Below, piece by piece: positions 35,141 to 46,984 of a stretch of DNA of 64,000 nt. The position numbers and the translations under genes were made by a program. Each line of letters begins with the position of its first letter. Position 1 is the stretch's first letter. The notes beneath the pieces are model-generated. The model worked only from the letters and a program-made list of their open reading frames with translations. It was not told the origin of the DNA and searched no databases. Location: assembly GCF_016802725.1 (NCBI RefSeq), contig NC_052669.1, forward strand, positions 19,001,770 through 19,065,769, read 5' to 3'. The stretch is from Solenopsis invicta. Its lineage: Eukaryota; Arthropoda; Insecta; Hymenoptera; Formicidae.

Positions 35141-38100
35141 AAGTTTTAGAAGAATATCTTTTATATACAAGTTGTATTAAAATTTGTTTTGAAGGAGGAC
35201 AAATAAAATTAATTTAAAAAAAGATTGATTTTTAAAATTATATGAAGGTCATCGCTATTTGAAAAAACATGAAAATATGTGATTTTTTAAAAATATGTTA
35301 TGATTCTTCTAATTTTTCTGTATAAAAATATTATTTTACACTTTATATTATTCCATATATATTTTGACATAAAATATAAAATATTTTTTAAATTATTAAT
35401 ATTTTGAACATTATTTCAATATTTTTATGTACAGAGTAATGAGATAAATTAATTGGTATGAAGAAAATATATTTGAAAAAATATATAATTACTTATTAAA
35501 AATTGCATAAATTTTTTTTTTAATGTTTATTTAATTTTTGTCTAAAAAGTTATCTTCTTATTAAAATTTATGAAGTTTTAAATATTTGACTGTCCAAATT
35601 ACAAAAACACTATATATTTTTTATAATAAATTATAAAATTATTTTTTTAACAATAACATTTTTAACAAGCTAAAATAATAATTTTTTAAAGTTTTGGTCA
35701 ATAATTTATTCGCTAATTACTACAAATAGACAATAAGCAGCCGTTTACCTCGTGCACAACGTAGTGTATTTCGTTGGCATATACACTGCACGCTGTTCAC
35801 GGTTAAACACACTTGGCCGTGTTCAGCAAAAGGATGGGTGGCCGCCTTGTGCGCCATTTGTCCGTCGTCTCTTTCTGTCGAGACTCCCGGTGCATGTTCC
35901 TCTGATGTTTATGCTCGTCTATCTCTGTCGCCTTTTCCTGATTTATATTCCTTTGAGGATTATCATGCTGCATTTTCTGCTTCTTATAAGAAGGTGCAGT
36001 TCATCCTTGAAGGTAGAGAAAAGTGGGCGGGGCACTTCCACCCTGATGCAGGTCTATCTTGCAAAAGGACTATATGTGCCAAACATTTTTTTTTTTATTG
36101 ATAATATAATTTTTCAAATATATAATTAATATACGTTAGTATATATATATAATTAGCAGTATTGAATAGTAATTAGTTACAAAATTAAATGTTAAATAAT
36201 GAAGTTAATAATTTATAACTTTTAACTGAACTTTGTTAGTTAATTTTAAATAAGTTTATTTTCAACTTTTTATTTTTAAAACACAAACTTTAATGTTAAC
36301 TTTTTTTAAGTTGAAAATTTATGTATGTAAAAAAAAGTTGTAAAAGAAAAAAACATGTTTTAATATAAAAACCAATATTTCTATGTTATTTTATATAAAC
36401 TTAATTTAAAAGTAAAATAATAATTTATTTGATAATCTGTTGTTATTTAAAGGAATTTAATTAAAAAAAATTATAATATTCTAATTTAACGTAAATAATA
36501 TTTTTTTTAATTAACTTTTTATTTAATTTAAATTAAATAAATTTAATCTTAACGGAACTTTTAACTGAGTTCAATTTTTATTCATGCATGAATTTTTATT
36601 TATGCAACTTTTAACATAATTAAATTAATTTTATAAGCAATTAACTTCAATTTAATTTTGTTGAAAAAAATATTCACTTATTTAGTTCTAATAATGAGTT
36701 ATAGTAATTTACATATACTTATATATACATACATATATAATTTTTATATATATATATATATATATATAATTATATATATATATATATATATATAATTTTA
36801 GAGTGTAATGCATGTAGCAATTAGAACTCTTTTTATATGAAAAGAATATTTTTTTTTATTCACGATGGTAGAAAATTTATTATCGGAGATTACAATAAAT
36901 TTCAATCTACATTTTATTTACTATTGATGTTTATTCATTATTGACGTCAATTTTTAAAATTTTTGCAATGTAATTTCTCGCGCTTTATACGTCATAATTA
37001 AATAATAATAGTGATTTCTCTGACAATCTTGTACACACTTCCGCAAACATCAAAGTCATAAATATAATGTGAGCAATATGCGCCGTTATATTACATCGTT
37101 TTAATAACATCGAGAAGATTTACATTGCAAAATTCTATATTAATTAATTGCAACTTGAGTTTTGCGTGTTTTGCAAGCGGTAAATCGTGTTGCTCAAAAT
37201 GGCTATTTTCTGGACGCAATTTCGGGCAAAGATCTCTTTATTTTACTTTCTCTCTCTCTCTCTCTTATGGGTATTTTCGTCTGGTGTGCAAGGACTGCTT
37301 GTGTCTCGTAAGTAACTGCATTTAGTATAGAAGCACGTGAAAGCACGTTGGACCGCGTAAATGCAACAGCATCTACTCGAGACGCCTGTGGTTGTCGTTG
37401 ATGCAGTGTCACTTTGCCCCAATTATACGTCTCTACCGTTTAATAGCACATTGTCTCGTAATTCTTTTCTTATTGTTATTAATAACATTTTAAGGATTAC
37501 ACTTATTTTTACAACTGTGTTAATTGTATACTTTACTTTAAATAAACAAACATTACACGAAAGTTTTTTTATTAAACAATATATTTTTTTACAGTTATTT
37601 ACTTTATTTGTTATTATTTTGTGTTGCTGTATACTAAAATTTAGAAAATAATGACAGAACCTCAATTTTTGAAGCTAATTTATGCAAAATTTTATTGTGA
37701 TTTTGAGTTTGATCAAGTTTTGTAAATAAATGAATAAATTATGTTTAATTGCAGAACAACCTACTCTCTGCATTGCATTGAATAATGTATAAATTATTTT
37801 AAATAATTAAAATACTTATATAAAATAAATTCTGCATTCAAATTTTTATTTCTTAATATATTTTTATAAGATCATTTTTTTTATTGCTTATTAAAATAAT
37901 TTTGATTCAGGTAGAAAATTGCTGCTAAATTCTTTGTGTTACTTTCAAATGCAATATAGAACAATCCGTAATGTTTTCATAATTTTATTATTTTGAAAAA
38001 ATGGGTGTAACACATCTTTTAATTGAATGATATGTGATCATAAAGAATTTTTGAAAAGTATTAAATCACATATTGTTCATTCTCGATTTTTACAAATTTT

Positions 38101-41100
38101 TATTTTTTATTAAATATCAATAAAGATGAAGTGTAATTAAAATTAAACTATGGAGTTTCCTTAGAAATTTGTTAAAATTTGTGCGGTCTTTTGAAATTAG
38201 TTCAAATTTTTTATAATTTAAAAAAATGCATATAATTCTCAACATAAAATATTGCAAATAATCACTATTGTATAATAAATAATAATTTTCTTATATCACA
38301 TTTTTATAAAATCAATTACATTAATTGCAAACAAGATTTGCTCAGATTGTAGCAACTATAATGCAAATATAATGACTAATGAACGATATTTGTAATATTT
38401 GCATTGGGATTTCTATATTACTCGAAATAACCAAATCATTAAACTAAAATTTTTTATAAAGAGATTTTTTTGTGCATTCGATGAAGGACTTTTGATAGCA
38501 GTAAAGGCGAACGTAATAAAGTCGTTCGTCGAGAGATTGCTATTTTTCAGGAATATGTAGATTGACCTTAATTTATTGCGATCGATGGGACGGGTCAGGG
38601 GACAGTTTATAGCTCGCTTAGCTTTGCAAGCAGACCTTTGCCTCGTGGCAAGAGATCGAGAGTTCTTTGACCGTTGAACTGAGATACAATGCAATATTTT
38701 GCATTGTCACAGTATTGACCTATTGATGTATGAAATTAACTAGTTGATGAATTTCATACAATTCCGCCGGGATTATTTCCCTGATGAAATATATTCATTT
38801 TCGAAGAATCCGACTTGCCAATTTATTTATAACGTTATATGAGCTTTTTAACTGTAGGATATTTACTCGGAAATGATAATGCGACGATGAAATTTAGAGA
38901 GAAGCGCGGGACATTGAGTTGCACACAATATGACGGGAAAAAAGTTGCCTACATAATGTCGCAGTAGAACATCCACGGTGCATACATAATGTCCCCTATA
39001 ATCTTTCTAACGTGTATAATTACTAATTTCTAAATAAGCAGGTCTTATGTACCGTTAGTGATATACGTAGATTAAACCTGTATTAGGCTTACGTACGCAA
39101 TCCTTTGCAGCTACCTGAGACGCGTTACGGAGATGGGATCAGGAACTAATCCGATATCCTATTTATATGCAAATCCGTGAATTTTACTCCCCACGATTAT
39201 TTATACGAATTATGTAATTTATTGTTTGCATTACGCATCGATTCAAAGACATTGTGTTCTATTAGAAAATAAATTGTATCAACAGCAAAACCACAGCGAT
39301 TTTATGAAAAGAACGTTTCAACGTTGCTTATTCTTTAAATTTTATTTTATAAAAAATTACTTGAAAATTGAACAAATTCAATTTTCATTCTTTCAGAATG
39401 ACGTTTCACTTTACGAAATTTGGAGAGTATGTCAACGCAACGTAATGCTTCGTGCATTTAAAATTCCAAGATAATCTGGTAACTCACCATGTAATAGAGA
39501 TATACAAACTAGATCGAGCTACGTTTGCAAGTTGTACAAAAATTATATTTCCGACCATTGATTATTGGCTTGCGTTCGCATGCCGTGCCACGCGGATATG
39601 TACTTTCTAACTGGCGACCTTCGGGAACGATACTCGGCTCGTTCCCCGCGTAAACCGCGAAATGTTTCTCATATTTTAGGCCTTAGTTGTGACAGCGGCC
39701 AGACTGGGCCAAAACGTATGGTAGAGAATCGCGAGTCGGTTTAAATTAGCGAGTCTAGACGCCTCGGAAATATCACGTGGTGAGCGTCATGCAGCATCCG
39801 CACTGTCTTCCAGTTCGGATGTTCGCACCTTGGTACGTCCGCCCACCACCTCCGAACATTCGTCTAGATTCCTGACAGTCTTCGAAAATAAAAGTTGATC
39901 TGTAAAGTGCGCGATCTTTCGCCATACGCGAGATAAATCTGCTTAATCTGCCGGCTGTCGCATAAAATACGCCGCAGTTATTCTTCATTCACTGTTTACT
40001 AATTATAGCTTTCTCGGTAGAGCTTTCCTTTTAAGTTTAACACACCTATCAATCATGATAATTGTTTAAACGTAAACATATTTCCTCTTTCTGAGAACTG
40101 GTTTATCGTTGCCTCTGATTAACGATGAATTATCTAAAAATGTTTAACAATGCATTTAATTTACGCAGAAATTCTCTTAATCTTTTTATCGCGAATATAA
40201 TAATCTAAAAAAATTAAGAAATTTATGATCTAATAAAATTTTATTTCTGTTTCAGGTATGTATTTGAAAACTTAGAACACATCAATCCTCGGTCCAGCCG
40301 TAAGTTACATAATGCGTTCAAATTTATCATTTCGCAAAAAGATAGCCGTGTCTTCATCTTCATTGTTGAATTATGATGGACACACTATATTTACGTCACT
40401 TTCACGTTTCGCCATTTCAATGCTGTCTGTATTCGCCACACCCACGATTGTCACTTTCACATATGTGATCTTCGAACTTGTATGTGACTTCATGCGTATG
40501 CATTTAAGAAAACATGTGAAACTGACAGCCACCCGATAAGCGTTTGTCTGCCATTGATCATAAGTTATAACTGCAAACACGTGATTCAATCGCCTTAACC
40601 GTGATCGAGTACAGGCAAACGAGAGAAGAATTTGAAATTTAAAAAGAAAATCACATAATGACAATAAAATAAATTATAACCAATTTATAATAAAAAAAAT
40701 GAAATCATATAATTATAATATTATAAAGAATATAAATGCTGTAATCACTTATCGATTTACGTAAAAGTGAAAAATCACTTTTAAGTAACGATGGGATTAT
40801 AAAACAAAATTTTCAGGGAATGTACAATACAATAGGTGTGTTTATTGCAGCGGCTGATTTTGACAATGTGAGGTTTTTAGTGCAGGGTTTTTGAGGATCG
40901 TACCGCGTGTCTAATAGTTTATATTGTATCTAATGGAAAATCCGTCACTGATTTATGTATTAGCGCATCAGTAGCTACTAGCTAGCTGGTCCCTAAGGGC
41001 GGCGCATTTCATCTAAGATAGATGAACGTACAGTTATAGCGTCTCTCAGGTATCGAGAACGAGACTATCGATAGTCAGGTAAAAATTCAGGAATGAAATA

Positions 41101-41257
41101 GGATAAAAGAAACGTCATGTTAGGAGGATTATAGAAGGATTATGAGAAAATCGACGAATTAGATTTAATACAAAATCCTCGAAATTACTATATATCTATG
41201 TATATAGATATATTTATTTTCTTTATCTTTTTATGTATAATTTATAAAAAAAGTATA
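35141..41257. other. AT-rich intergenic or intronic DNA, no gene seen
   Basis: Extremely AT-rich at 35.2-35.7, 36.1-36.8 and 37.5-38.4 kb. A hairpin (GTATGAAATT paired with AATTTCATAC) sits at 38729-38760. A 125-codon frame at 35752-36129 lacks support. A frame near 39.8-39.95 kb looks slightly protein-like in more than one reading, without consistent splice sites. Confidence 0.45.
36741..36794. repeat. (TA)n tract, self-complementary
   Basis: Two runs of TA units joined by TATATAATTATATA, forming an almost continuous palindrome. Confidence 0.9.
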
Positions 41258-42542
41258 CACTCAGAGAAAAGTTGGGCTGAAATTGATGAAATCGTTTCTT
41301 TAATTTGATTTATTAAATTAAAGTGAAAATACTTTTGGAGAAGATGACAATTTTTTTATTTGATTTCAAGAAACGACGTTATTAGCCTTTTTTAAAGTAA
41401 TTAAATTATTTGTTCAAATTATTTACTTAATTTAAACAAATAATTTTTTCATTCAAACAAAGTACTGATAGAAATATAAGAAATAATTTAATTGCTCTTA
41501 TTTAAATGAAATATATTTCTTTCATTTAAATAAAATTTACGTTGCACAACAAAACTATTTCTTCAAAATTCTAATAAAAGTACAATCAAAAAATTTTTTT
41601 AAATTAAAGAAACTTTTTTTTAGAAATGTATAGTATATTTTTCAAAAAATTCAAAAAGTTATGAAAAAATGATTTACAGTTTTAGATTGTATATGAAAGT
41701 AGTAGAAAAAAATTTGGCGGTAATTTTTAACTGGATAAAAAATTATTTCAGAAAAGAATTATTTAAAAAATAGACATGTGCTTTAATGAAGATATAATTA
41801 ATAATGAAATAACGAATTAAGAAATAATGAAAAATATTTGAATTTTTTAATTTAAATATTTTAAATATTAGAAATGATTTATGTAAAGTTTCATTACGAT
41901 GCGGAGATCAGAGTTTGGTAAAATAAACAGAATTTTTTTATTTACAAAATAATTAAATAGACAATCACAATTTGTATTAATCATTTTGAATACATAAAGT
42001 ACTCACACAAAAATTAAAATTCTTAATATTGTAAAAAAAAATTAAATTTTATTAAAAAGTAAAAAAGCTATAAAAATATGTTGTTGAAAATAGTAGAAAA
42101 AAATAATAAATTTTTGTTTTTATTTTGCAGACCTTATCTCTGCATCACAATAAAGTTTTTCATAAATCATCTTGAATATTTAAAGTACTTAAATATTCAT
42201 AATAAATAAAATTCAGATTTTTTTCATTATTACTTATTTTATTATTTTATTATTAATTATATCTTCATTAAAGCACATGTCTACTTTTTATTGAAATAAT
42301 TTTATTTCCAGATAAAAAATCGCCACCCAATTTTTTCTATTATTTTTAAAATTATAATCTTATTCACACAACTTTCGTATATATATAATTTATTTAAAGT
42401 GTTAGTGTAATTATTAACACATTTTTAAATTTTATTTACTTAGCAAGGATTGCACGTCCGACACATCCTTAACTCTATACCAGTGCACAAATTTCTTGGA
42501 TTCCAATTTTTTTTTTAATTCAAAGAAACTTTTCTCCGAGTG
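41258..42542. repeat. nested foldback transposon, non-autonomous (1.3 kb)
   Basis: The outer ends are CACTCAGAGAAAAG on the left and, inverted, CACTCGGAGAAAAG on the right. The left flank is TA; the right flank CA is one change away. Inside lies a second, longer inverted repeat: about 41689-41920 pairs with about 42127-42382, for example TAGACATGTGCTTTAATGAA on the left against its complement at 42262-42285, and GATGCGGAGATCAGAG against the complement near 42135. The remainder is over 80% AT and has no transposase frame. It resembles a TA-inserting Tc1/mariner-type foldback element; a second element may have inserted into the first. Confidence 0.7.
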
Positions 42543-43172
42543 CAATTTACATTTACCCGCGCGCACGCACAGGTAGAACTTCCACCCTCGGCTTTACGTC
42601 GCTCGCACTTAGCACAGCTTAAATTGCGACGAGGACCGCTCTCTCCGGTCCGAGTTTTTCATGATCGTTAGCGTCCCGGGGTGCGATACGAGGTATAAAT
42701 GCACGACAAGCCGGCGCGCGTGCAACACGTTAATTGGACGAGAGTTACGCCGAACCCGCCATAGAGGCTCCCCTTCTTCGTATACCCCGCGTCGCGTCTC
42801 GTCGGCTCTGATCGGTTCGGATCGGCTCGACTCGGCTCGGCTCGGCGAGCGGAGCCGGCTGCTGCCGTCTCGTGCTCGCTGGCGCGGTCGTTCCGGACGC
42901 GAGAAGGCGCTCCGGTCGCATGGCCGCCCTCAGTACTCGCGAGCCTCGCTCGGTGTGTGTTTCGTCGTGGTGTGCTCGTCGTCGCCGTGACTGTTGTTTC
43001 CGAGTTCTCTCCGGCCGTTCGCGCGGCCCTCGTAATTAATTCCGTTCGCGAATCCGTCCCGCCCGACGCGACGACGGCCGTCTCATCGCGATCTTCCGCC
43101 GCCGCGAACGATCTCCCTCGCGCTCTTTCTCACTCTCTCTCTTCACTCTCGCGTGAACAGGAGGAAGAGGCA

Positions 43173-43205
43173 ACGACGACGACGACGACGGCGGTGGCGG
43201 CGGCG

Positions 43206-43249
<44 letters not shown>
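43173..43249. repeat. (GAC)n/(CGG)n triplet repeat
   Basis: A short GAC/ACG triplet run passes into about 15 pure GGC/CGG units, with one GTG and one GAC interruption early in the tract. Confidence 0.95.
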
Positions 43250-43908
43250 CGTCGAGTTCGTGTCGTTCGGGCAACACGTATCCGTGTGTCAGTGTGCGTG
43301 AACAGTGCGTTGTGTACGGCAGCGTCGTCGGCGCCGTCGACGACGAGGAGGAAGCTCGCGGGGAAGCACCCCCCGCGCCATCTCTCTCTCTCTCTTCTCT
43401 CTCTCTTTCTCTTTATCTTCCTCTCTCGCTCCATTGCCTCGCAACGTTTCCTTCCCATCCGCGTGACTCCGACAGCGGTGAATTTTCCACGCTCGCGATA
43501 TACGGAGTTTGGAGTACTACGCGCCGCTCCCGTGTGTTTACGATCGTTGCGTCCTCTCTATCGCCGTCTCATTCTCCTCTCACCTGCGCTCCTCCTCCTC
43601 CTCCTCCTCCGCTGCCCTGGCGTGGTGGACAGGTGTCTCGTGCGAAGTAACGGAGGAGAGAGAGAGAGAGAGAGAGAAAGCCGACGCCTGGTCTCTGTGA
43701 TATAACGTCGGGCCTCGCGGCGCCCCCGACGGCCCTTCCCGAATCCTGCCGAGAAAACAAGCCCTCCACTGCCCGAATCGTCGTTATCGTCGTCATCGAC
43801 GATCGCCAGAGTATACGTACGTATCGCACGTAACGCGATCTCTCGCGCAGTTCCGCGTCCTCTCGTCGGCGTGTCCATTCTTTTTCGTTCGTTCGTTTGT
43901 ATTCGTTT

Positions 43909-43937
43909 GCTCGCTCGCTCGCTCGCTCGCTCGCTCG
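43909..43937. repeat. (CTCG)n tetranucleotide repeat
   Basis: Seven TCGC/CTCG units, preceded by a GTTC/GTTT-rich relative of the same motif. Confidence 0.9.
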
Positions 43938-44350
43938 TTTGTATACGCGTTGCGTGCACGCGTAGTTGCGTACGTACGTGTGTGAGAGCACGAGGCGAGG
44001 AAAATTGTTTACGCCTACGACGATTACAACACGCCCTCGTATCGCGGACGACGTTTGTCCTTGGAGGTTAGTCAGTCGGCCGTGCAACCAGTGAATGGAC
44101 GCTTCTTTACGCGACGCTCCGACCGCACCGCCGCCGCCGCCGCCGCCGTCGCCGCCGTGTCTCCTCGCGTTCATCTCGAAGAAATTTAGCATCTCGCGTG
44201 GAAAGAAAAAAGCGCGATTGTGCGCGAGTGACGGTCGTGCCTAACGCACGGGGGTCACTGAGTGTTTCTGTCGGTGGAAAATTCCGATCGCGCTCGTTAG
44301 AATCGTCCCGCGAGCGGCGGAGCGGAGTTTAATAATCTGTTGAATGCCAT

Positions 44351-45137
44351 AGGAAAACGCGTGACGGGAAGTTTACTCGCGCGAGGATAAATTCTTCGAA
44401 GTGGCTTATATCCGTCCGAACAATCTTCTAAATTGGGGCGTCGGGGCGTGGTTAATTAATTAAACGTAAGGACGTGACTCGGTAGCTCGCGTACACGGAA
44501 TCTTTTGTTTGCGAAAGACGACGACGTGTGTAAATTTGTGTTTTATTTTAGTGCAATTCGGTTGAAGATAATACGACGGGAAACGCGTTATTTGCATATT
44601 TACGTTAACAGTGGCCAAAAGACGAATCGATTCTATTTTTACACATGCGCCGAATAAAGTTATTATCCGGTTCATTGCGTTTTTTTTTTATCGGAACGCC
44701 CGGTCGGTCGGTCTTACGAAGTAATTCTGTCGTTCATATCTGTCTGCAAATCGTGCCGAAGTAATTAAATATTGATGACCGACGTTTCGTATCGCGCGGA
44801 AAGGCAGTTTGGACATCCTCCGCCGAAGAGTGCGGAACAGTACGATTCAATCTATCGCCGGATGCGCCGCACCGAGACTCGGGAAAATTCTTTTCATTTC
44901 CGTCGCGGAAAATTTTCCTTGTCCTTGATCCGCATCTCGTCAAATTCGCGGGCGAGATAAGAACTCGTTCGGTTTGGATAATGTTGAGAAGGAAGAAGGG
45001 AAAAAGTTTCTTTTGCGTTAATTAAGGGACGCATCGATCAATTTTCTAGTTTAATTTTTCTATTTCCACTATTTCTGCATAAGCAATAAATCGTGACGTG
45101 ATAAATCGCAGGCTCTCACACACACGCGGTCGATAAT
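44351..45137. other. non-coding stretch, no gene seen
   Basis: Composition falls gradually from the GC-rich block. A GTAAGG donor-like site lies near 44466. No supported coding sequence. Confidence 0.4.
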
Positions 45138-45139
45138 TA

Positions 45140-45580
45140 CACTAAGAGAAGAAAAAATATCTCCCAACAATCATTTACTGCCGATGAGTCTTATAACAGC
45201 TTATTTACTTGCAAGTCAAGTTAAAAATTTCGTAATCGAAATATTTATGTAAATGATATAAAGAAATAATTTTTAATCAAGTGATTTTTCTGCAGTTCTA
45301 GAAAATATTTATTTATACTATTTTTATATTCAAGATAATCTGTTTTTTTTAATGTGAAAAAAAACAATTTAATCAAGTTTAATAATATTATTAGTTTATT
45401 TGCAAAATTATTTAAATTTAAAAAAAGGTAAAAGTACAAAATTATGTACTTAAGGCAATATTGTCTATTTACTTAAAAAAAATATTTTTACTTAATCAGA
45501 ACAGATATTCGCATCCAAATATATAGTTTTAAGAAAACGTATTACTTTTATTTAAAAAAAAAAAAAAGTTTCTCTCAGTG
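45140..45580. repeat. MITE with intact TA target duplication (441 bp)
   Basis: TA precedes CACTAAGAGAA on the left; on the right the inverted end (CACTGAGAGAAAC on the minus strand) is followed by TA. Both target copies are intact, at 45138-45139 and 45581-45582. The interior is AT-rich without a transposase. The termini clearly resemble those of the 41.3-kb element, so both belong to one family or superfamily with TA target preference. Confidence 0.7.
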
Positions 45581-45582
45581 TA

Positions 45583-46626
45583 GAATATCGTTCGAATATT
45601 ACCGAGAATTGAGATGAACATCTTTACCAACATTTTATCTATTTTCACAAAGTCAAAGTTTGACATTTCTCTCTACGGTTTTAACGTCATTTTGCGATGT
45701 ACTCTTCAAAGTAGATCTTCGTCGCTTGTTGTATAATCGTCGGTTACCCGCGAGCGAAAACAATGCGTGCCATTCACGACGGCCGGGCAGTGCAGGCTGT
45801 AACTTTTCCTCATTCGTTGTTGCGCAGGGACGCGACTCCTCCAGTCATCGACACGTCGCCGGTCGTACTCTCGCGGCTCCTCATTTTCCACGGTATGTGC
45901 CAATCGCGAGGAATTCCGTTGTAAATAGTCAGTGACCCTCCACGAAGCCGGTCTCGATTTAAAGGACCTTTCGTACGACTTTTTTTGCTCTACCCCGGAT
46001 CAAGGATCGCTCCGTGCCATAATCTCGATAGAATAACAAAGTCGTTTGCCGCACCAAGAGGAAATCTCTGCGTGGAACGTGCGAGATAATTGGGGCCCGA
46101 CATCCATAATGCGAGCGGGCGATAACGAGAGCGCCATTTATTCGATGCAATAAACGACGCTCGACAGATTACGACTGTGCATCGAAGGCGAGCTTTACAA
46201 GTGTGGGAGAGCCGAAAGATCTCTCGCGTCTCTTTACGGCGCGCAACGTACGATCAGATGCGGCGCGCTCGCCCGGGAGTAATCGATAATTCCCGATAGT
46301 CGGTCGAGAAGCACCGACGAGCAACGCGCGGCCGCGATCCCGCGAGGTTTCTCCCGAGGATCTTTATCACGGGATCGCGCTCGAGCACGTGGGAGCCGCG
46401 CGAATCTCACCGTCGAGCCGTGGAGCCGCGAACGAGAAGTGGTGAACGACGACGACGCGAGCCGCTGCCGCCGATCCCTCGAGCAGGTGCACACCGGGAT
46501 GCGCCGTGCCACGCTGTTGACAGGGACCACCCGTCGGTAGCTCCGTTGCCGGCTTTCGTAGCGATCCTCAGCCCGTGGCGCCGGAAGAGACGGGGTCGCT
46601 GCAAGGACCGGAACGCCCCGAACGCG
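45583..46626 (+). promoter_or_regulatory. GC-rich region before the 46.6-kb start codon
   Basis: Becomes GC-rich after 45.7 kb and very CpG-rich from 46.2 kb. The frame of the downstream exon is open back to 46420 but has no ATG before 46627, so this is probably 5' UTR or upstream intron plus UTR. Overlapping minus-strand frames are translations of the complementary repeats. Confidence 0.4.
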
Positions 46627-46984
46627 ATGTCTATACGCGTGAGTGGCGTCTACCTGGTGCCCACCAGCCCGGCGGGCGCCACCGACAACGGCGGCAATGA
46701 CAAGAGCGGCGGCGGCGGCGGCGGCGGCGGCGGAGGTCTGCACTCCGTCGACGGCAATCTGCATCATCATCAGCAGCAGCACCATCATCATCATCACCAC
46801 CACTCGACGACGAAAACGGTGACGATCGTGACGGCGCCGCAGCGCAGCAACAGCCTGGATTACCTCAACTTCGAGGAGAAACGACAGATCATCGCGTCGT
46901 CGTTGTCTCTGAGTGACTTTTTGGCGCATGGACCGGCAGCAGCCGCGGCTGCCGCCAAGGAGGTGGCGGCGAACACGGTGATCG
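46627..46984 (+). CDS. first coding exon of an unrecognised gene (119 aa, partial)
   Basis: ATG at 46627 opens a frame that ends at a consensus donor, ATC G/GTGAGT at 46985, leaving phase 1. The peptide starts MSIRVSGVYLVPTSPAG, then poly-Gly (28-37), a His/Gln tract (46-59), a segment around residues 61-71 rich in Thr and Val, then the most conserved-looking part RSNSLDYLNFEEKRQIIASS (73-92) with SLSLSDFLAH after it, and poly-Ala (104-110). Such a pattern, low-complexity tracts around a Ser-rich phosphorylation-like and helical motif, is typical of N-terminal regions of cytoplasmic regulatory or scaffold proteins. I feel the 73-99 segment belongs to a conserved family but cannot name it. No following exon is evident to 64 kb, so the intron is at least 17 kb. 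Confidence 0.65.

Larger units (their letters stand above)
42543..44350 (+). promoter_or_regulatory. large CpG-rich promoter/5' leader block
   Basis: About 1.8 kb of very GC-rich, CpG-dense DNA in an AT-rich setting. It contains (CGG)n at 43173-43249, CT-rich tracts near 43380-43435, (CTC)n near 43588-43611, (GA)n near 43656-43676, (CTCG)n at 43909-43937 and CCG triplets near 44129-44157. Long frames on both strands translate these repeats into poly-Arg, poly-Ala, poly-Pro or poly-Ser and are not credible proteins. The likely role is promoter and non-coding first exon for the plus-strand exon at 46.6 kb. A GTTAGT site near 44068 is one donor candidate. Direction is inferred from that neighbour. 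Confidence 0.45.

Noticed and set aside
34705..35170. Phe/Leu/Cys-rich membrane-like frames of 61-93 codons
   Set aside because: They lie in the inverted-repeat arms of the MITE and result from its TTTTTGCTT units.
39773..39988. 71-codon frame ending GRQCGCCMTLTT
   Set aside because: Slightly protein-like, but other frames are equally open and the splice-like sites do not agree with one frame.
43036..44192. Frames of 130-207 codons with poly-Arg, poly-Pro or poly-Ala
   Set aside because: They are translations of triplet and dinucleotide repeats in six frames and not protein-coding.
46234..46929. 231-codon minus-strand frame opposite the 46.6-kb exon
   Set aside because: Shadow of the plus-strand exon and its GC-rich leader; its poly-Ala and Met runs come from the complementary Gly and His tracts.
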